From Stieleria varia (GTDB lineage: Bacteria > Planctomycetota > Planctomycetia > Pirellulales > Pirellulaceae), in NCBI RefSeq assembly GCF_038443385.1, contig NZ_CP151726.1, positions 4,402,001-4,466,000 of the forward strand: a DNA stretch of 64,000 nucleotides, read 5' to 3'. Shown here piece by piece: positions 36,793 to 45,219 of this stretch. Each line of letters starts with the position of its first letter. Position 1 is the stretch's first letter. A program made the position numbers and the translations under genes. The notes under the pieces were generated by a model. The model ran no database searches and was not told where the DNA came from. It was given only the letters and a program-made list of their open reading frames with translations.

Positions 36793-37786
36793 CGCGGATT
36801 ATGTGAATGCGAGGGTCGGGGCGTGTCTGCGGACGTCACCAATTGGAACTGGCAAAATGTATGGCGGGGTACGCTATCGACTTGGAAAGTCGAGCGACGA
36901 TAGTCGTTCGACTCTCCGAGTCGAAAACGAACACGATCACACGCCCAACCCCAAACCATACGTCCTCCAGAACCGTTTGACCCGTAGCCGAAGGCGTAGG
37001 AGGATGCGACGATAGTCGTTCGACTCTCCGAGTCGAAAACGAACACGATCATACGCCTAACCCCAAACCATACGTCCTCTAGAGCCGTTTGACCCGTAGC
37101 CGACGGCGTAGGGGGATGCGGCGATAGTCGTTCGACTCTCCGAGTCGAAAACGAACACGATCATGCGCCCAACCCCTGACCATACGTCCTCCAGAACCGT
37201 TTGACCCGTAGCCGAAGGCGTAGGAGGATGCGACGATAGTCGTTCGACTCTCCGAGTCGAAAACGAACACGATCATGCGCCCAACCCCTGACCATACGTC
37301 CTCCAGAACCGTTTGACCCGTAGCCGAAGGCGTAGGAGGATGCGGCGATTGACTTTGCGGTGCAATCCGGTTGGTGGCAGCGATGACGCCTGCGGCTAGT
37401 CGTTAAACGACGTGCACTGTCACCTCCTCCAGGGAATTTGGGGGAGGTCGAGCAGAGCCCTTTGGCGAATGCGAGGGACGGGGCGTGTCTGCGGTCGTCA
37501 CCGATTGGAATTGGCAATCCGTTTGGCGGGGCACGCTTTCGACTTGGAAAGTCGAGCGACGATAGTCGTGACTCTCCGAGTCGATTGGATATGATGTGTC
37601 GTGTCTTCATGCCAAGATCACGCGTTGCGATGATAGCTATGTTGACGTGGCGGCACCTGCCGTCCCTTTGTCCTTAAAAGTTTCCACCGAGTTGCTTGTG
37701 TTGAAATGGTGGCGAATCGCGTCACCAGAACCCTTTTAGACTGCCATCTCCACCTCCAACACGTTGATCAAAGCCCACCTTTGCCA
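36793..37786. repeat. Gene-free stretch with repeat modules on both sides of a tandem array
   Basis: No gene is seen. A module running from GTGTCTGCGGACGTCACC to a CGACTTGGAAAGTCG hairpin occurs at about 36822-36925 and again at 37484-37580; reversed copies lie at 51347-51470 and 55900-56530. A 112-bp array fills 36901-37348. A half-copy of the 29008 family lies near 37384-37411 and a CTCC...TTTGGGGGAGG element near 37421-37486. Unrepeated sequence from about 37600 should contain the start region of the next gene. Confidence 0.8.
36901..37348. repeat. Four tandem copies of a 112-bp unit
   Basis: Copies begin at 36901, 37013, 37125 and 37237, each exactly 112 bp; a fifth breaks off at 37349. 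Each unit holds TTCGACTCTCCGAGTCGAA (hairpin with a TCC loop), an ACACGATCA segment, and CCGTAGCCGAAGGCGTAGG near its end. Differences between copies are few (such as AAAC/TGAC and GAAGG/GACGG), so amplification is recent. Confidence 0.95.
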
Positions 37787-38629
37787 ATGTCCCAAACACT
37801 ACGAACGAGGATCAGCGTCGTGGTGTTCGCGACGATCTGGATTGGGATACCGGTCTACTCAGGGATCCGGTTCGGAACCAGTGGAGTCGAGAAAGTGTTG
37901 ACGGCATTCGCCATGCCCGTCGGTCTCCTTTGGACTGCGATCAGCGTGACCGCGTTGGTGCAATTCGCGAGAGGAAAATCGCGAGACTGGATTGGGTATC
38001 TCCTCTTCTCCGCATTGCTCTGGCTAGCGGGGAATGTCGTGTTGGCCGGCAAGCTGAATCGTTTGATCGATCCGCCCGGAATGGATGCCCGTCCTTCAGA
38101 CGACTTGCGTTTGACGCATGTGGTGTTGCTCGGTGGCAGTACACGGCTTGCGCCCAACGGGTTGCCGGAGCTAGGCAACGATGGCCAACGTCTCCTCTTG
38201 GCAGCGCAATGGATGCACAGTAAACGTGCCCAGCACCTGATCGTGACGGGCGGTTCGACTGTTTTTGCGAGAGGAGCAACGCCGTATGCGGAGCAGTCGG
38301 AGCAACTGCTGGTATCGATTGGAGTCCCGGCTGAATCGATCACGCAATTGGGCGGTCAGAATACGCGAGAGGAGATGCGTGAGCTGATGGCCTATTGCAC
38401 CGACAACCATCTTACAACGGATCGCATCGGCTTGATCACCAACGCAGCACACATGCCACGAGCAATCCGATTGGCAAAACAGCTTGGACTGTCATTTGTT
38501 CCACTGCCTTGTGCCAGCCATGACGGCCTGGGGGATTGGGCGGCGATCAACCTGATCCCCTCCTACGTGGGCGTCAACGCGAACTCGAATGCCTGCTACG
38601 AGTTGATCGCCCGGTTGGCTGGGCAGTGA
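37787..38629 (+). CDS. YdcF-family (DUF218) membrane protein
   Basis: This 280-residue protein has three hydrophobic segments in the first 95 residues, then a DUF218/YdcF domain beginning HVVLLGGSTRLAPNG. VTGGSTVFARGATPYAEQ, GGQNTREEMRELM and NAAHMPRAIRLAKQLGL give the characteristic Glu/Asn/His motifs. Members act in the envelope (SanA/ElyC-like), but the reaction is not known. The ATG at 37787 is taken; an ATG at 37706 in frame would add 27 polar residues. Its stop region overlaps or abuts the next gene. Similar pairs with VanZ proteins occur in EPS loci. Confidence 0.8.
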   Translation: MSQTLRTRISVVVFATIWIGIPVYSGIRFGTSGVEKVLTAFAMPVGLLWTAISVTALVQFARGKSRDWIGYLLFSALLWLAGNVVLAGKLNRLIDPPGMDARPSDDLRLTHVVLLGGSTRLAPNGLPELGNDGQRLLLAAQWMHSKRAQHLIVTGGSTVFARGATPYAEQSEQLLVSIGVPAESITQLGGQNTREEMRELMAYCTDNHLTTDRIGLITNAAHMPRAIRLAKQLGLSFVPLPCASHDGLGDWAAINLIPSYVGVNANSNACYELIARLAGQ

Positions 38630-38637
38630 GTCAGTTA

Positions 38638-40047
38638 ATGAGTCATTTGCCCAATCCATCGAGTCAGAATCCAGCAACGATTCGCCAACGACTCTGGATG
38701 TTGTGTGCTGTCGCGGTGGTATTATTGGTTTACGCCTCGCTCGTGCCTCTTCAGTTCCGTTCCATTCCATGGGACGAGGCATTGACAAGATTTCGCCAAA
38801 CGCCCTGGCTGAACTTGAACGTCTATCAGCGTGCCGACTGGATTGCTAACGCCTTGGTAGTCATGCCGATTGGCTTCTTCGCGGCCGGTGCCCTCTTTTT
38901 CGACGCCCGCATCCGAATGGGTTCGATGCTCCTGATGCTGGGCGTCTTGGTGGGCGTGGGATTTCTAGTGATTGCCATCGAGTTTTTACAAATTTGGTTT
39001 CCGCCACGAACCGTCTCGCAAAACGACATTTTCGCTGGCTGGATGGGAGCAATCGCAGGACCCATCGCGTGGCCAATTCTTGGTGGACCTCTTCTTGCCA
39101 CTGGATCGCGTATCGGCCGTGCACGCGTCACGCCGAACAACGCGTCGATCATTTCACAATGGATACTCGTCGGTTATGTCGTTGTCCTGGCGTTGTACTC
39201 CATGTTGCCATTCGACCTGATGCTGACGCGGTCGGAATGGCAGCTCAAATGGGACGCGGGAAAGCTTGTGATTTTGCCAGGAGCGGAGCTGCTTCGCCTG
39301 GACTCATGGCGAGCGTCAATCGGTACTGGACTGGGGTTGACAATGTCGGCCGTTCGCATCATTCCGGTTGGGTTCCTGCTCTTTTTCTGCCGCAACAACA
39401 GCCTCACTCGCTGGGGGCTGCTCGCCATACCGCTCTTGATTGAGGTCTTTCAGGCGCCGGTGTTTACGCGATTCAGCTCCATGACCGAAGTCGTCTTGGG
39501 TTGGGGAGGAGGACTTTTGGGGCTGGTTGCCGCTGGGCAACTGGGCATCCTGTTCCGGCTCAATCAACACCAGTGGCTCAGGGCGCTGATCGCTCTGGTG
39601 CTGGCTGCCGGAATCGCCGCCGGATTCTTGCTTCGGTTCGACCAGTTCGCGAACCGGGCCGAAGTTCAATCTCGGCTGGGGGAAATGTTTTCCCCGCCAT
39701 TGGTTCGATACTACTGGGGGACAGAGTTTGGAGCTGGTTCCAATTTACTGGGCAAGCTCTTGGCCTTCGGGCTCCTGGGAGCGGCGGCAGCAAATGCTAT
39801 CTCCGGATGTGAGGGAGCGACCACTAGGAGAGTTTGCTCTGTGACGGGCATTTTCGCGATCATTCTTCTCGGAATTGCTATCGAATCCGCTCAGTTGTTT
39901 CTGAAACCACTTGTACCAGATGCGTCAGACGTGCTGATCTACCTCGCGGGTGCTTGGCTGGGCTACAAGATGTGGGGGACGGGGCAATTGCTGCTCGCCC
40001 CCTGTCTTTCGGGCCTTGGGGCCAGTTGTAGACACATCGCTGAGTGA
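38638..40047 (+). CDS. VanZ-family membrane protein with three VanZ-like modules
   Basis: This protein of about 469 residues is almost wholly hydrophobic. VanZ modules are recognised by a P-x-GF helix followed by E-x-x-Q and an Asp/Asn-Gly motif. Module 1: NALVVMPIGFFAAG then IEFLQIWFPPRTVSQNDIFA. Module 2: RIIPVGFLLFF then LLIEVFQAPVFTRFSSMTEV. Module 3: LLAFGLLGAA then IAIESAQLFLKPLVPDASDV. Single-domain VanZ is about 150 residues, so this is a tandem triplication. Function in EPS loci is unknown; envelope lipid or glycan handling is a guess. ATG at 38638 is chosen; a GTG at 38626 overlapping the previous stop is also possible. Confidence 0.85.
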   Translation: MSHLPNPSSQNPATIRQRLWMLCAVAVVLLVYASLVPLQFRSIPWDEALTRFRQTPWLNLNVYQRADWIANALVVMPIGFFAAGALFFDARIRMGSMLLMLGVLVGVGFLVIAIEFLQIWFPPRTVSQNDIFAGWMGAIAGPIAWPILGGPLLATGSRIGRARVTPNNASIISQWILVGYVVVLALYSMLPFDLMLTRSEWQLKWDAGKLVILPGAELLRLDSWRASIGTGLGLTMSAVRIIPVGFLLFFCRNNSLTRWGLLAIPLLIEVFQAPVFTRFSSMTEVVLGWGGGLLGLVAAGQLGILFRLNQHQWLRALIALVLAAGIAAGFLLRFDQFANRAEVQSRLGEMFSPPLVRYYWGTEFGAGSNLLGKLLAFGLLGAAAANAISGCEGATTRRVCSVTGIFAIILLGIAIESAQLFLKPLVPDASDVLIYLAGAWLGYKMWGTGQLLLAPCLSGLGASCRHIAE

Positions 40048-40190
40048 GAATTCACGCTAGTGCATCGACCAGTGAGGATTGGTTGGCCGGGTGGTGAGAT
40101 GTTTCTGATTTTTCTGGGATTTGCCGAAAATGTCGATGGATTCAGCCACCTAGGGTTGCAATTGCATTCCTGAGAGGTGAAACTAGCGTC

Positions 40191-40559
40191 ATGGTACACA
40201 TCTCCCCCCCACTCCGAAAATCTCTCCAAGTCGCATTTGCGGCTTTGCTGTTGACGTTTGGACTGTGCTCAACCGCAGACGCTGCGTTTGAACTGGGGAT
40301 TCATCAGCAGACGGCAAGTGCTGCATCGGTGGAAATGGGCAGTGACAGCCTTCCTCAACAACCCGTAGCCGAACAAGGATCAGATGACCTTCGGTCGATA
40401 CAGGCATCAGAATTTGGTACCAGTGCTCCGTCAGGCGTTTGTTCAGATAATCTGATACTCACCCCCTTAGAGGTGGTTTGGCTGCACAAGTTTGAGGAAA
40501 AGGTGAAGCCAATTAGGATCCCAAAATATCTTGAAATGGTTCCTCGACGTTGCGCTTGA
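40191..40559 (+). CDS. Small secreted protein of unknown function
   Basis: This 122-residue product has a convincing signal peptide (basic KSLQ start, hydrophobic VAFAALLLTFGLC, cleavage near STADAAF at about residue 31), so it is probably exported. The mature part is polar, has two cysteines (C83 and C121) that could form a disulfide, and matches no family I recognise. The TGA at 40557-40559 overlaps the start of an alternative frame, but the PEP-CTERM gene begins 53 bp later. Its place directly before the PEP-CTERM gene suggests a shared transcript. Confidence 0.6.
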   Translation: MVHISPPLRKSLQVAFAALLLTFGLCSTADAAFELGIHQQTASAASVEMGSDSLPQQPVAEQGSDDLRSIQASEFGTSAPSGVCSDNLILTPLEVVWLHKFEEKVKPIRIPKYLEMVPRRCA

Positions 40560-40612
40560 TCGCTGACGTTTATTTCGGAAACAGAAAACCATTTTTTACA
40601 AAGTCTCTACAC

Positions 40613-41458
40613 ATGACAAACTTTAGAATCCTTTTTGTATTGCTCGTCGCGGCCGTTGCCGCGCCTGTGAATGCAGCATCTTTGTTGCCAACACTCGGTC
40701 GCGTTCTCGATGGTGGCGAATTCGATGCTCAGATCGATTTCGTTCGAACCGGTGTATCAGGCACCGCTACATTGGCCAATGCGGGGATTACGACAGCAGG
40801 CGACGACTTGATCGGTATTCTCTCTTTTGCCTCAGTCGGCAGTAACATCCCCTCGTCGACCGGCCCGCTTGGATCTGGTGGCTACGTAGCTGTTTTGTTT
40901 TCGGCTGACGTGAAAACGGCCACAAATTTCGGACCGTCCACATCGGGTTTTCTGCAGGCCGAGGGTAACCTTGGAACGCTGCTTTCGAACGTTGCGGGAG
41001 TAGGACCAACTGGAGCATTTGCTGCGTTGCTTACGAGTACTTCGGTTGACTTTGCGACTGCAGGTCTGGCTGGTATTAACTCATCTGCGGTAACTCTTGA
41101 AGCTTTGCTCGACATTACATCGCCAAGTGGAGAAATCGGCTATGGAGCCTTGCAAAACGGCTCAGACTTAGATTTTTTCTTCCAGGCAGCACTTACAGCC
41201 CAGCCAGCTAGCTTGCCAACTGGCCTCGGTTTCTTTGATGTCGCTGGCGGAAACGATTTGGTTTTTGGAAACAACAACAGCGTCGGCAATATTGCAGCAA
41301 TCAATGGAGTCACCACCGCTGGAACCAAGTCGCTGGGCGGCTCGATTTTGGCTCAGTTGAACCCCGTGCCAGAGCCTAGCTCGATGCTTGCTGTTTTGGG
41401 TTGCTTGGCTGGGGTTGGGTTTGTTCGTCGTCGACGTTCGGAATCCGCTGCTGCTTAG
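40613..41458 (+). CDS. PEP-CTERM sorting-domain protein
   Basis: This 281-residue secreted protein has a signal peptide (NFRILFVLLVAAVAAPVNA) and ends in a PEP-CTERM signal: VPEPSS, a hydrophobic stretch MLAVLGCLAGVGFV, then RRRRS. An exosortase would cut at this signal and the protein would be placed on the surface, probably glycosylated. The body (AGITTAGDDLIGILSFAS, GTLLSNVAGVGPTG) is rich in Gly, Ala, Ser and Thr with almost no Cys or Trp, as is usual for this class, and has no recognised domain. ATG at 40613 starts the signal peptide cleanly; an in-frame ATG 63 bp upstream would spoil it. A strong terminator follows. Confidence 0.92.
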   Translation: MTNFRILFVLLVAAVAAPVNAASLLPTLGRVLDGGEFDAQIDFVRTGVSGTATLANAGITTAGDDLIGILSFASVGSNIPSSTGPLGSGGYVAVLFSADVKTATNFGPSTSGFLQAEGNLGTLLSNVAGVGPTGAFAALLTSTSVDFATAGLAGINSSAVTLEALLDITSPSGEIGYGALQNGSDLDFFFQAALTAQPASLPTGLGFFDVAGGNDLVFGNNNSVGNIAAINGVTTAGTKSLGGSILAQLNPVPEPSSMLAVLGCLAGVGFVRRRRSESAAA

Positions 41459-41491
41459 TTGATCTTCTTGATTGACTCTTAGAACACTTTG

Positions 41492-41526
41492 GCGAGGCAG
41501 GTTGTTTGACCTGCCTCGCTTTTTTT
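41492..41526 (+). terminator. Intrinsic terminator after the PEP-CTERM gene
   Basis: An 11-bp perfect stem GCGAGGCAGGT (41492-41502) pairs with ACCTGCCTCGC (41509-41519) across a 6-base loop and is followed at once by seven T residues (41520-41526). It lies 34 bp after the PEP-CTERM stop codon. Confidence 0.93.
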
Positions 41527-41547
41527 GTTGATCATCCCCCACTCACA

Positions 41548-41676
41548 GAGACGGCTAATTTATTCCTGTTACGATTTCACCGTGAACCGATGGCGCTTCC
41601 CACGGGACTCAAAGGGTTGGGGCAGTAGCATTTGGCCCGCGGCTAGCGCCTTGCGGCTCACTAGATCAGTAGTCTC
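41548..41676. mobile_element. 129-bp MITE-like element with 5-bp target duplication (intact copy)
   Basis: The ends are imperfect inverted repeats: GAGACGGCTAATTTA at the left and CTAGATCAGTAGTCTC at the right. The element is flanked by the direct repeat TCACA (41543-41547 and 41677-41681). It contains CCCGCGGCTAGCGCCTTGCG and no coding frame. A second copy of the same length, with different 5-bp flanks, lies at 51552-51859, where it is interrupted by another element. This is strong evidence of a non-autonomous transposed unit. No transposase with matching ends is in the window. Confidence 0.88.
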
Positions 41677-41700
41677 TCACACACTCCCTGTTTCGTTGGC

Positions 41701-42750
41701 TTGATTTCGGTGAACAATCTTTCTGTTGATGTTCGTGAACTGGATGGCCAATCGCCTACTCAGGTCTCCGGCGAATGTGACTTCCCGAAGCTGGCCGCTC
41801 ATCATCCTGCTTGGGCTCCTGCCATCTGTCGGGGACTGTCGCATACAGGGTTCGTGATCACCGTTCGTGATGCCAGTGATGTCGTTGGGGTGCTGACGGT
41901 GGTGTTGGTCAAGGGGCCGATCTTTGGACGGTTTTTGGTTTCGTTACCGTACATCAATACCGGTGGAGTTTGGGCGCGAGATGAGCAGGTGGCGTCTCTG
42001 TTGGTCGATCGTGCTTGTGATCTGGCGGATAAATTGGATGTGAAGTACCTGGAGCTGCGGCACGAGGTGCCGGTGGAACATCCTCGGTTGAATTTTCGCA
42101 AGACCGAGAAGGTGCACATGCGGTTGCCACTGCCGGCCACCGACGAGGAACTCGACGCGTCGTTCAAGTCCAAGCTTCGAAGCCAAGTTCGCAAGGCGGA
42201 TCAGTTTGATCACTCGGTTGCCTGGGGCGGCAAGGAGTTGCTCAATGAGTTCTATCACGTCTTTGCCATCAACATGCGAGATTTGGGCACCCCGGTTTTT
42301 TCTCGTCGATTGTTCGCCAGTGTGTTGGATGGTTTTGAGGGGGATGCCGAGCTGTGCGTCGTTCGCGGAGATGGACAGCCGCAGGCTGCGGCTTTGCTGG
42401 TGCACGCCGGCGGTGTGACCGAGGTCCCCAGCGCCAGTTGCTTGCGGTCGCAAAACCACACCGGTGCCAACATGTGGATGTATCGACATCTGCTCAGGCG
42501 TGCGATCGAGCGTGGGAGCACCCAGTTTGACTTCGGACGCAGCAGCGTCGGCAGCGGGACGTACAAGTTCAAGGCACAATGGGGCGCGGAGCCGGATCCG
42601 GCCGTTTGGCAGTACTATGTCCGCAAAGGATCGGTCGAAGCGATGCGACCCGACAACGCGGGGAATCAGAGGTTGATCAAGATCTGGCAGAAGCTGCCTG
42701 TTTGGTTGACGCGTTTGATGGGGCCGACAATCGTTCGCGGGATCCCATGA
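41701..42750 (+). CDS. FemAB-like protein, XrtA/PEP-CTERM system type
   Basis: This 349-residue protein has the double-GNAT fold of FemAB/peptidoglycan-bridge acyltransferases. FVITVRDASDVVGVLTVVLV lies in the first half; LRSQVRKADQFDHSVAW near residue 159, then MWMYRHLLRRAIERGSTQFD and FGRSSVGSGTYKFKAQWGAE near 278, mark the second GNAT domain and match the FemAB-related subgroup of exosortase loci. It may add an amino-acyl group to the glycan or lipid intermediate. The start is TTG at 41701; GTG at 41710 is an alternative. It follows the terminator and the 129-bp element, so it has its own promoter. Confidence 0.88.
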   Translation: MISVNNLSVDVRELDGQSPTQVSGECDFPKLAAHHPAWAPAICRGLSHTGFVITVRDASDVVGVLTVVLVKGPIFGRFLVSLPYINTGGVWARDEQVASLLVDRACDLADKLDVKYLELRHEVPVEHPRLNFRKTEKVHMRLPLPATDEELDASFKSKLRSQVRKADQFDHSVAWGGKELLNEFYHVFAINMRDLGTPVFSRRLFASVLDGFEGDAELCVVRGDGQPQAAALLVHAGGVTEVPSASCLRSQNHTGANMWMYRHLLRRAIERGSTQFDFGRSSVGSGTYKFKAQWGAEPDPAVWQYYVRKGSVEAMRPDNAGNQRLIKIWQKLPVWLTRLMGPTIVRGIP

Positions 42751-43050
42751 TGGAGTTTGTACGTCAGCCTTTCCAGGCTGACATTTGATTGGGGTAGGTC
42801 AGGCTAGAAAGCCTGACGTACTTGGGGTAGGTCAGGCTGGAAAGCCTGACGTACTTGGGGGGGGAATTCTGGCGAATCCCATTACTGGACTCATTGTGAT
42901 GACGGATGATGAAATGGCTTGCCGATGGTAGACTGCGTGATTCACTCCCGGGGGCATCATCGTGAATCTTGGTTATGATGCATTCTTCCACTTCGTTATC
43001 ATCCGGGTTCGACTGACGTTCGCAGAAGATCGATTGCCAATAATTGCCCC
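42751..43050. repeat. Spacer with three hairpin repeats
   Basis: Three members of the TCAGGCTTTCCAGCCTGA family lie between about 42757 and 42856, in both orientations and with the loop variants TTCC, AGAA and GGAA. The rest, about 42860-43050, carries no repeat or gene that I can see and should hold the promoter of the next gene. Confidence 0.75.
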
Positions 43051-44151
43051 GTGACACGACGAAAAAAACGAACGAGCACGACGACAACCGCCATTTTGTG
43101 GGATGCGCCTCGATGGTCGATCGTGGTCCAAAAGGACGGGCTGGAAAGCCGATTCGAGTTGACTCAGCCCTACGCGCGTGTGGGGTCACATCCGGGATGC
43201 GAGGTCACGCTGGAGAATACCCGTTTGCCCGACGTGGCGTATCTACTGTGCGCCTACGGACGACATGTCGAAGCTTGGCCGGTCGCTCCGATCTCGTTCC
43301 CCGAGTGGGGAAAGTTGCGACCAGGTGAGCCACTTCATTTGGGCGGCTACAGTGTCAGCGTGGACTTTGACCCGGAGTCTGGCATGCGAAAAACGTCCGC
43401 AGAACGCGTTTTCCCACAGCTGCAGATGGCGACCCAGCGAAAACGCGTGACGCTGAATCTGCATCGACCGGTCACGGTCATTGGTGCGGATCACCCAAGC
43501 GTGCTGAGACTTCGCGATGTTGGCATGCAAGTCTGCCACGGTGCCTTGATCGCCGACTCTCAGTCACTTTGGTATCTGCCGCTCTGCCCGGTGACACATC
43601 CATCCGCATCGGGCGAAACCATCGCGCAGCCGATCGCGTCCGGCCAGTATGCAAGTTTGGGGGACGTCTACATCGGTCTGGATGATGACGTGACCGTGCC
43701 ATTTCCTGCGACTCGTTCCGCTTCATCCGAGCGTGATTCCGACGAAGATTCCGTGGACTTGGTCGAGCCGGTGAAGACGCCTGAAATGCTCGCGACGAAA
43801 GCCGATCTGGCGAGCAAAACCACTTCGTCGGACCATCTCGTGGATGGCGTGTCAACCGACACGGTGGTCACATCCCACCGACATCGTCGCCAAGCGGACT
43901 CGGGCACCGCGGTACCGATGAAAAGCGGTACGTCGCCATCACCACGCCCCGGCATGGACTTCGAAGCGGACGTGTTCGTGACCGATGTGACGCGACGAAT
44001 GGTTCAAATCAAACGCAAGCAGACGACGAAGTATTGGTTGATCATGGGTGCCGCGTTTTGTCTGAGCGCGGCGATCGCAGTCGTCGTCATTCTCAAGATC
44101 TGGAGCACGATCCAAGCGACGCTGGACCCCGGGGTGCTGATCGGACGGTGA
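43051..44151 (+). CDS. Membrane-anchored protein with two FHA-like regions
   Basis: This 366-residue protein shows two stretches that look like forkhead-associated (FHA) phosphothreonine-binding folds. The first has FELTQPYARVGSHPGCEVTL near residue 36; the second has RPVTVIGADHPSVLRLRDVG near 136. Both keep the R/VIG...H-x-V-L spacing but lack a clear full FHA motif (GRxxxxD...S.SRxH). A polar Ser/Asp-rich linker (about 215-320) leads to one membrane helix near the C-terminus (WLIMGAAFCLSAAIAVVVIL). It starts at GTG 43051. It could sense kinase phosphorylation at the membrane; the kinase operon lies 4 kb away. Treat as a conserved hypothetical. Confidence 0.6.
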   Translation: MTRRKKRTSTTTTAILWDAPRWSIVVQKDGLESRFELTQPYARVGSHPGCEVTLENTRLPDVAYLLCAYGRHVEAWPVAPISFPEWGKLRPGEPLHLGGYSVSVDFDPESGMRKTSAERVFPQLQMATQRKRVTLNLHRPVTVIGADHPSVLRLRDVGMQVCHGALIADSQSLWYLPLCPVTHPSASGETIAQPIASGQYASLGDVYIGLDDDVTVPFPATRSASSERDSDEDSVDLVEPVKTPEMLATKADLASKTTSSDHLVDGVSTDTVVTSHRHRRQADSGTAVPMKSGTSPSPRPGMDFEADVFVTDVTRRMVQIKRKQTTKYWLIMGAAFCLSAAIAVVVILKIWSTIQATLDPGVLIGR

Positions 44152-44495
44152 AACACGTAGCCGTGTCTCTCCGAGACACGAAATGCATGGCAAACGGATT
44201 TCGCATGGAACAACCGTTTGCATTGGCGGGCGAAACGGTTCCGCCGGCTTTCGACGTGGAACGTCGCTCGATCTTCCAGATCGATAGCGTGCGATGCATT
44301 CCGACCGGCTATCGTCCGAGACTTACTGCCACAATTTGTTCAACACCGTTGGCGTTGATGGATCGTGCTGATTGCGGTCCCCGGGGTGCGCTGCGCGACC
44401 CCGGGCTTTGTTGTTGAACGCCTTCGGCGTGATATGTAAATCAACGCCGTTTGAGTTGATCGATGGTTCCTTGGGCTCACGCCCAAGGCTTTAGG

Positions 44496-44672
44496 CCGGA
44501 TTATTCACTCGACTCCCCACGGTCTTCGCAATAAGTTTGCACGAAACGGTCTACGCGGATTGGCACGAAAACAGTCTGCCCAGATCAGCCGCCACACGAT
44601 AGAGAGCGTCCGGTTCTCACACCTGTAATCGGGAACCGGACGCTATCGCGTGCCGGCTGATGAATCATCCGG
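44496..44672 (+). mobile_element. 173-177-bp MITE-like element, copy 1
   Basis: The ends are CCGGATTATTCA (left) and TGAATCATCCGG (right), inverted repeats with one mismatch. Inside is a long palindrome around GCGTCCGGTTCTCAC and GGGAACCGGACGC. It contains no coding frame. It lies in the first 549-bp unit, so copies 1-3 were multiplied by tandem duplication, not by three separate insertions. This copy is 4 bp longer than the others because of AGAG in GATAGAGAGCG. Confidence 0.8.
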
Positions 44673-45046
44673 AATTCCTCCTGCGCCTTCGGCTGCGGGT
44701 CAAACACGTAGCCGTGTCTCTCCGAGACACGAAATGCATGGCAAACGGATTTCGCATGGAACAACCGTTTGCATTGGTGGGCGAAACAGTTCCGCCGGCT
44801 TTCGACGTGGAACGTCGCTCGATCTTCCAGATCGTTGGCGTGCGATGCATTCCGACCGGCGGTCGTCCGAGACTTACTGCCACAATTTGTTCAACACCGT
44901 TGGCGTTGATGGATCGTGCTGATTGCGGTCCCCGGGGTGCGCTGCGCGACCCCGGGCTTTGTTGTTGAACGCCTTCGGCGTGATTTGCAAATCAACGCCG
45001 TTTGAGTTGGTCGACGTTTCCCTGGGCTCACGCCCAAGGCTTTAGG

Positions 45047-45219
45047 CCGGATTATTCACTCGACTCCCCACGGTCTTCGCAATACGTTTGCACGAAACGG
45101 TCTACGCGGATTGGCACGAAAACAGTCTGCGCAGATCAGCCGCCACGCGATAGCGTCCGGTTCTCACGCCTGTAAGCGGGAACCGGACGCTATCGCGTGC
45201 CGGCTGATGAATCATCCGG
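45047..45219 (+). mobile_element. 173-bp MITE-like element, copy 2
   Basis: Same ends and interior as copy 1, in the second 549-bp unit; 173 bp long. Confidence 0.8.
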
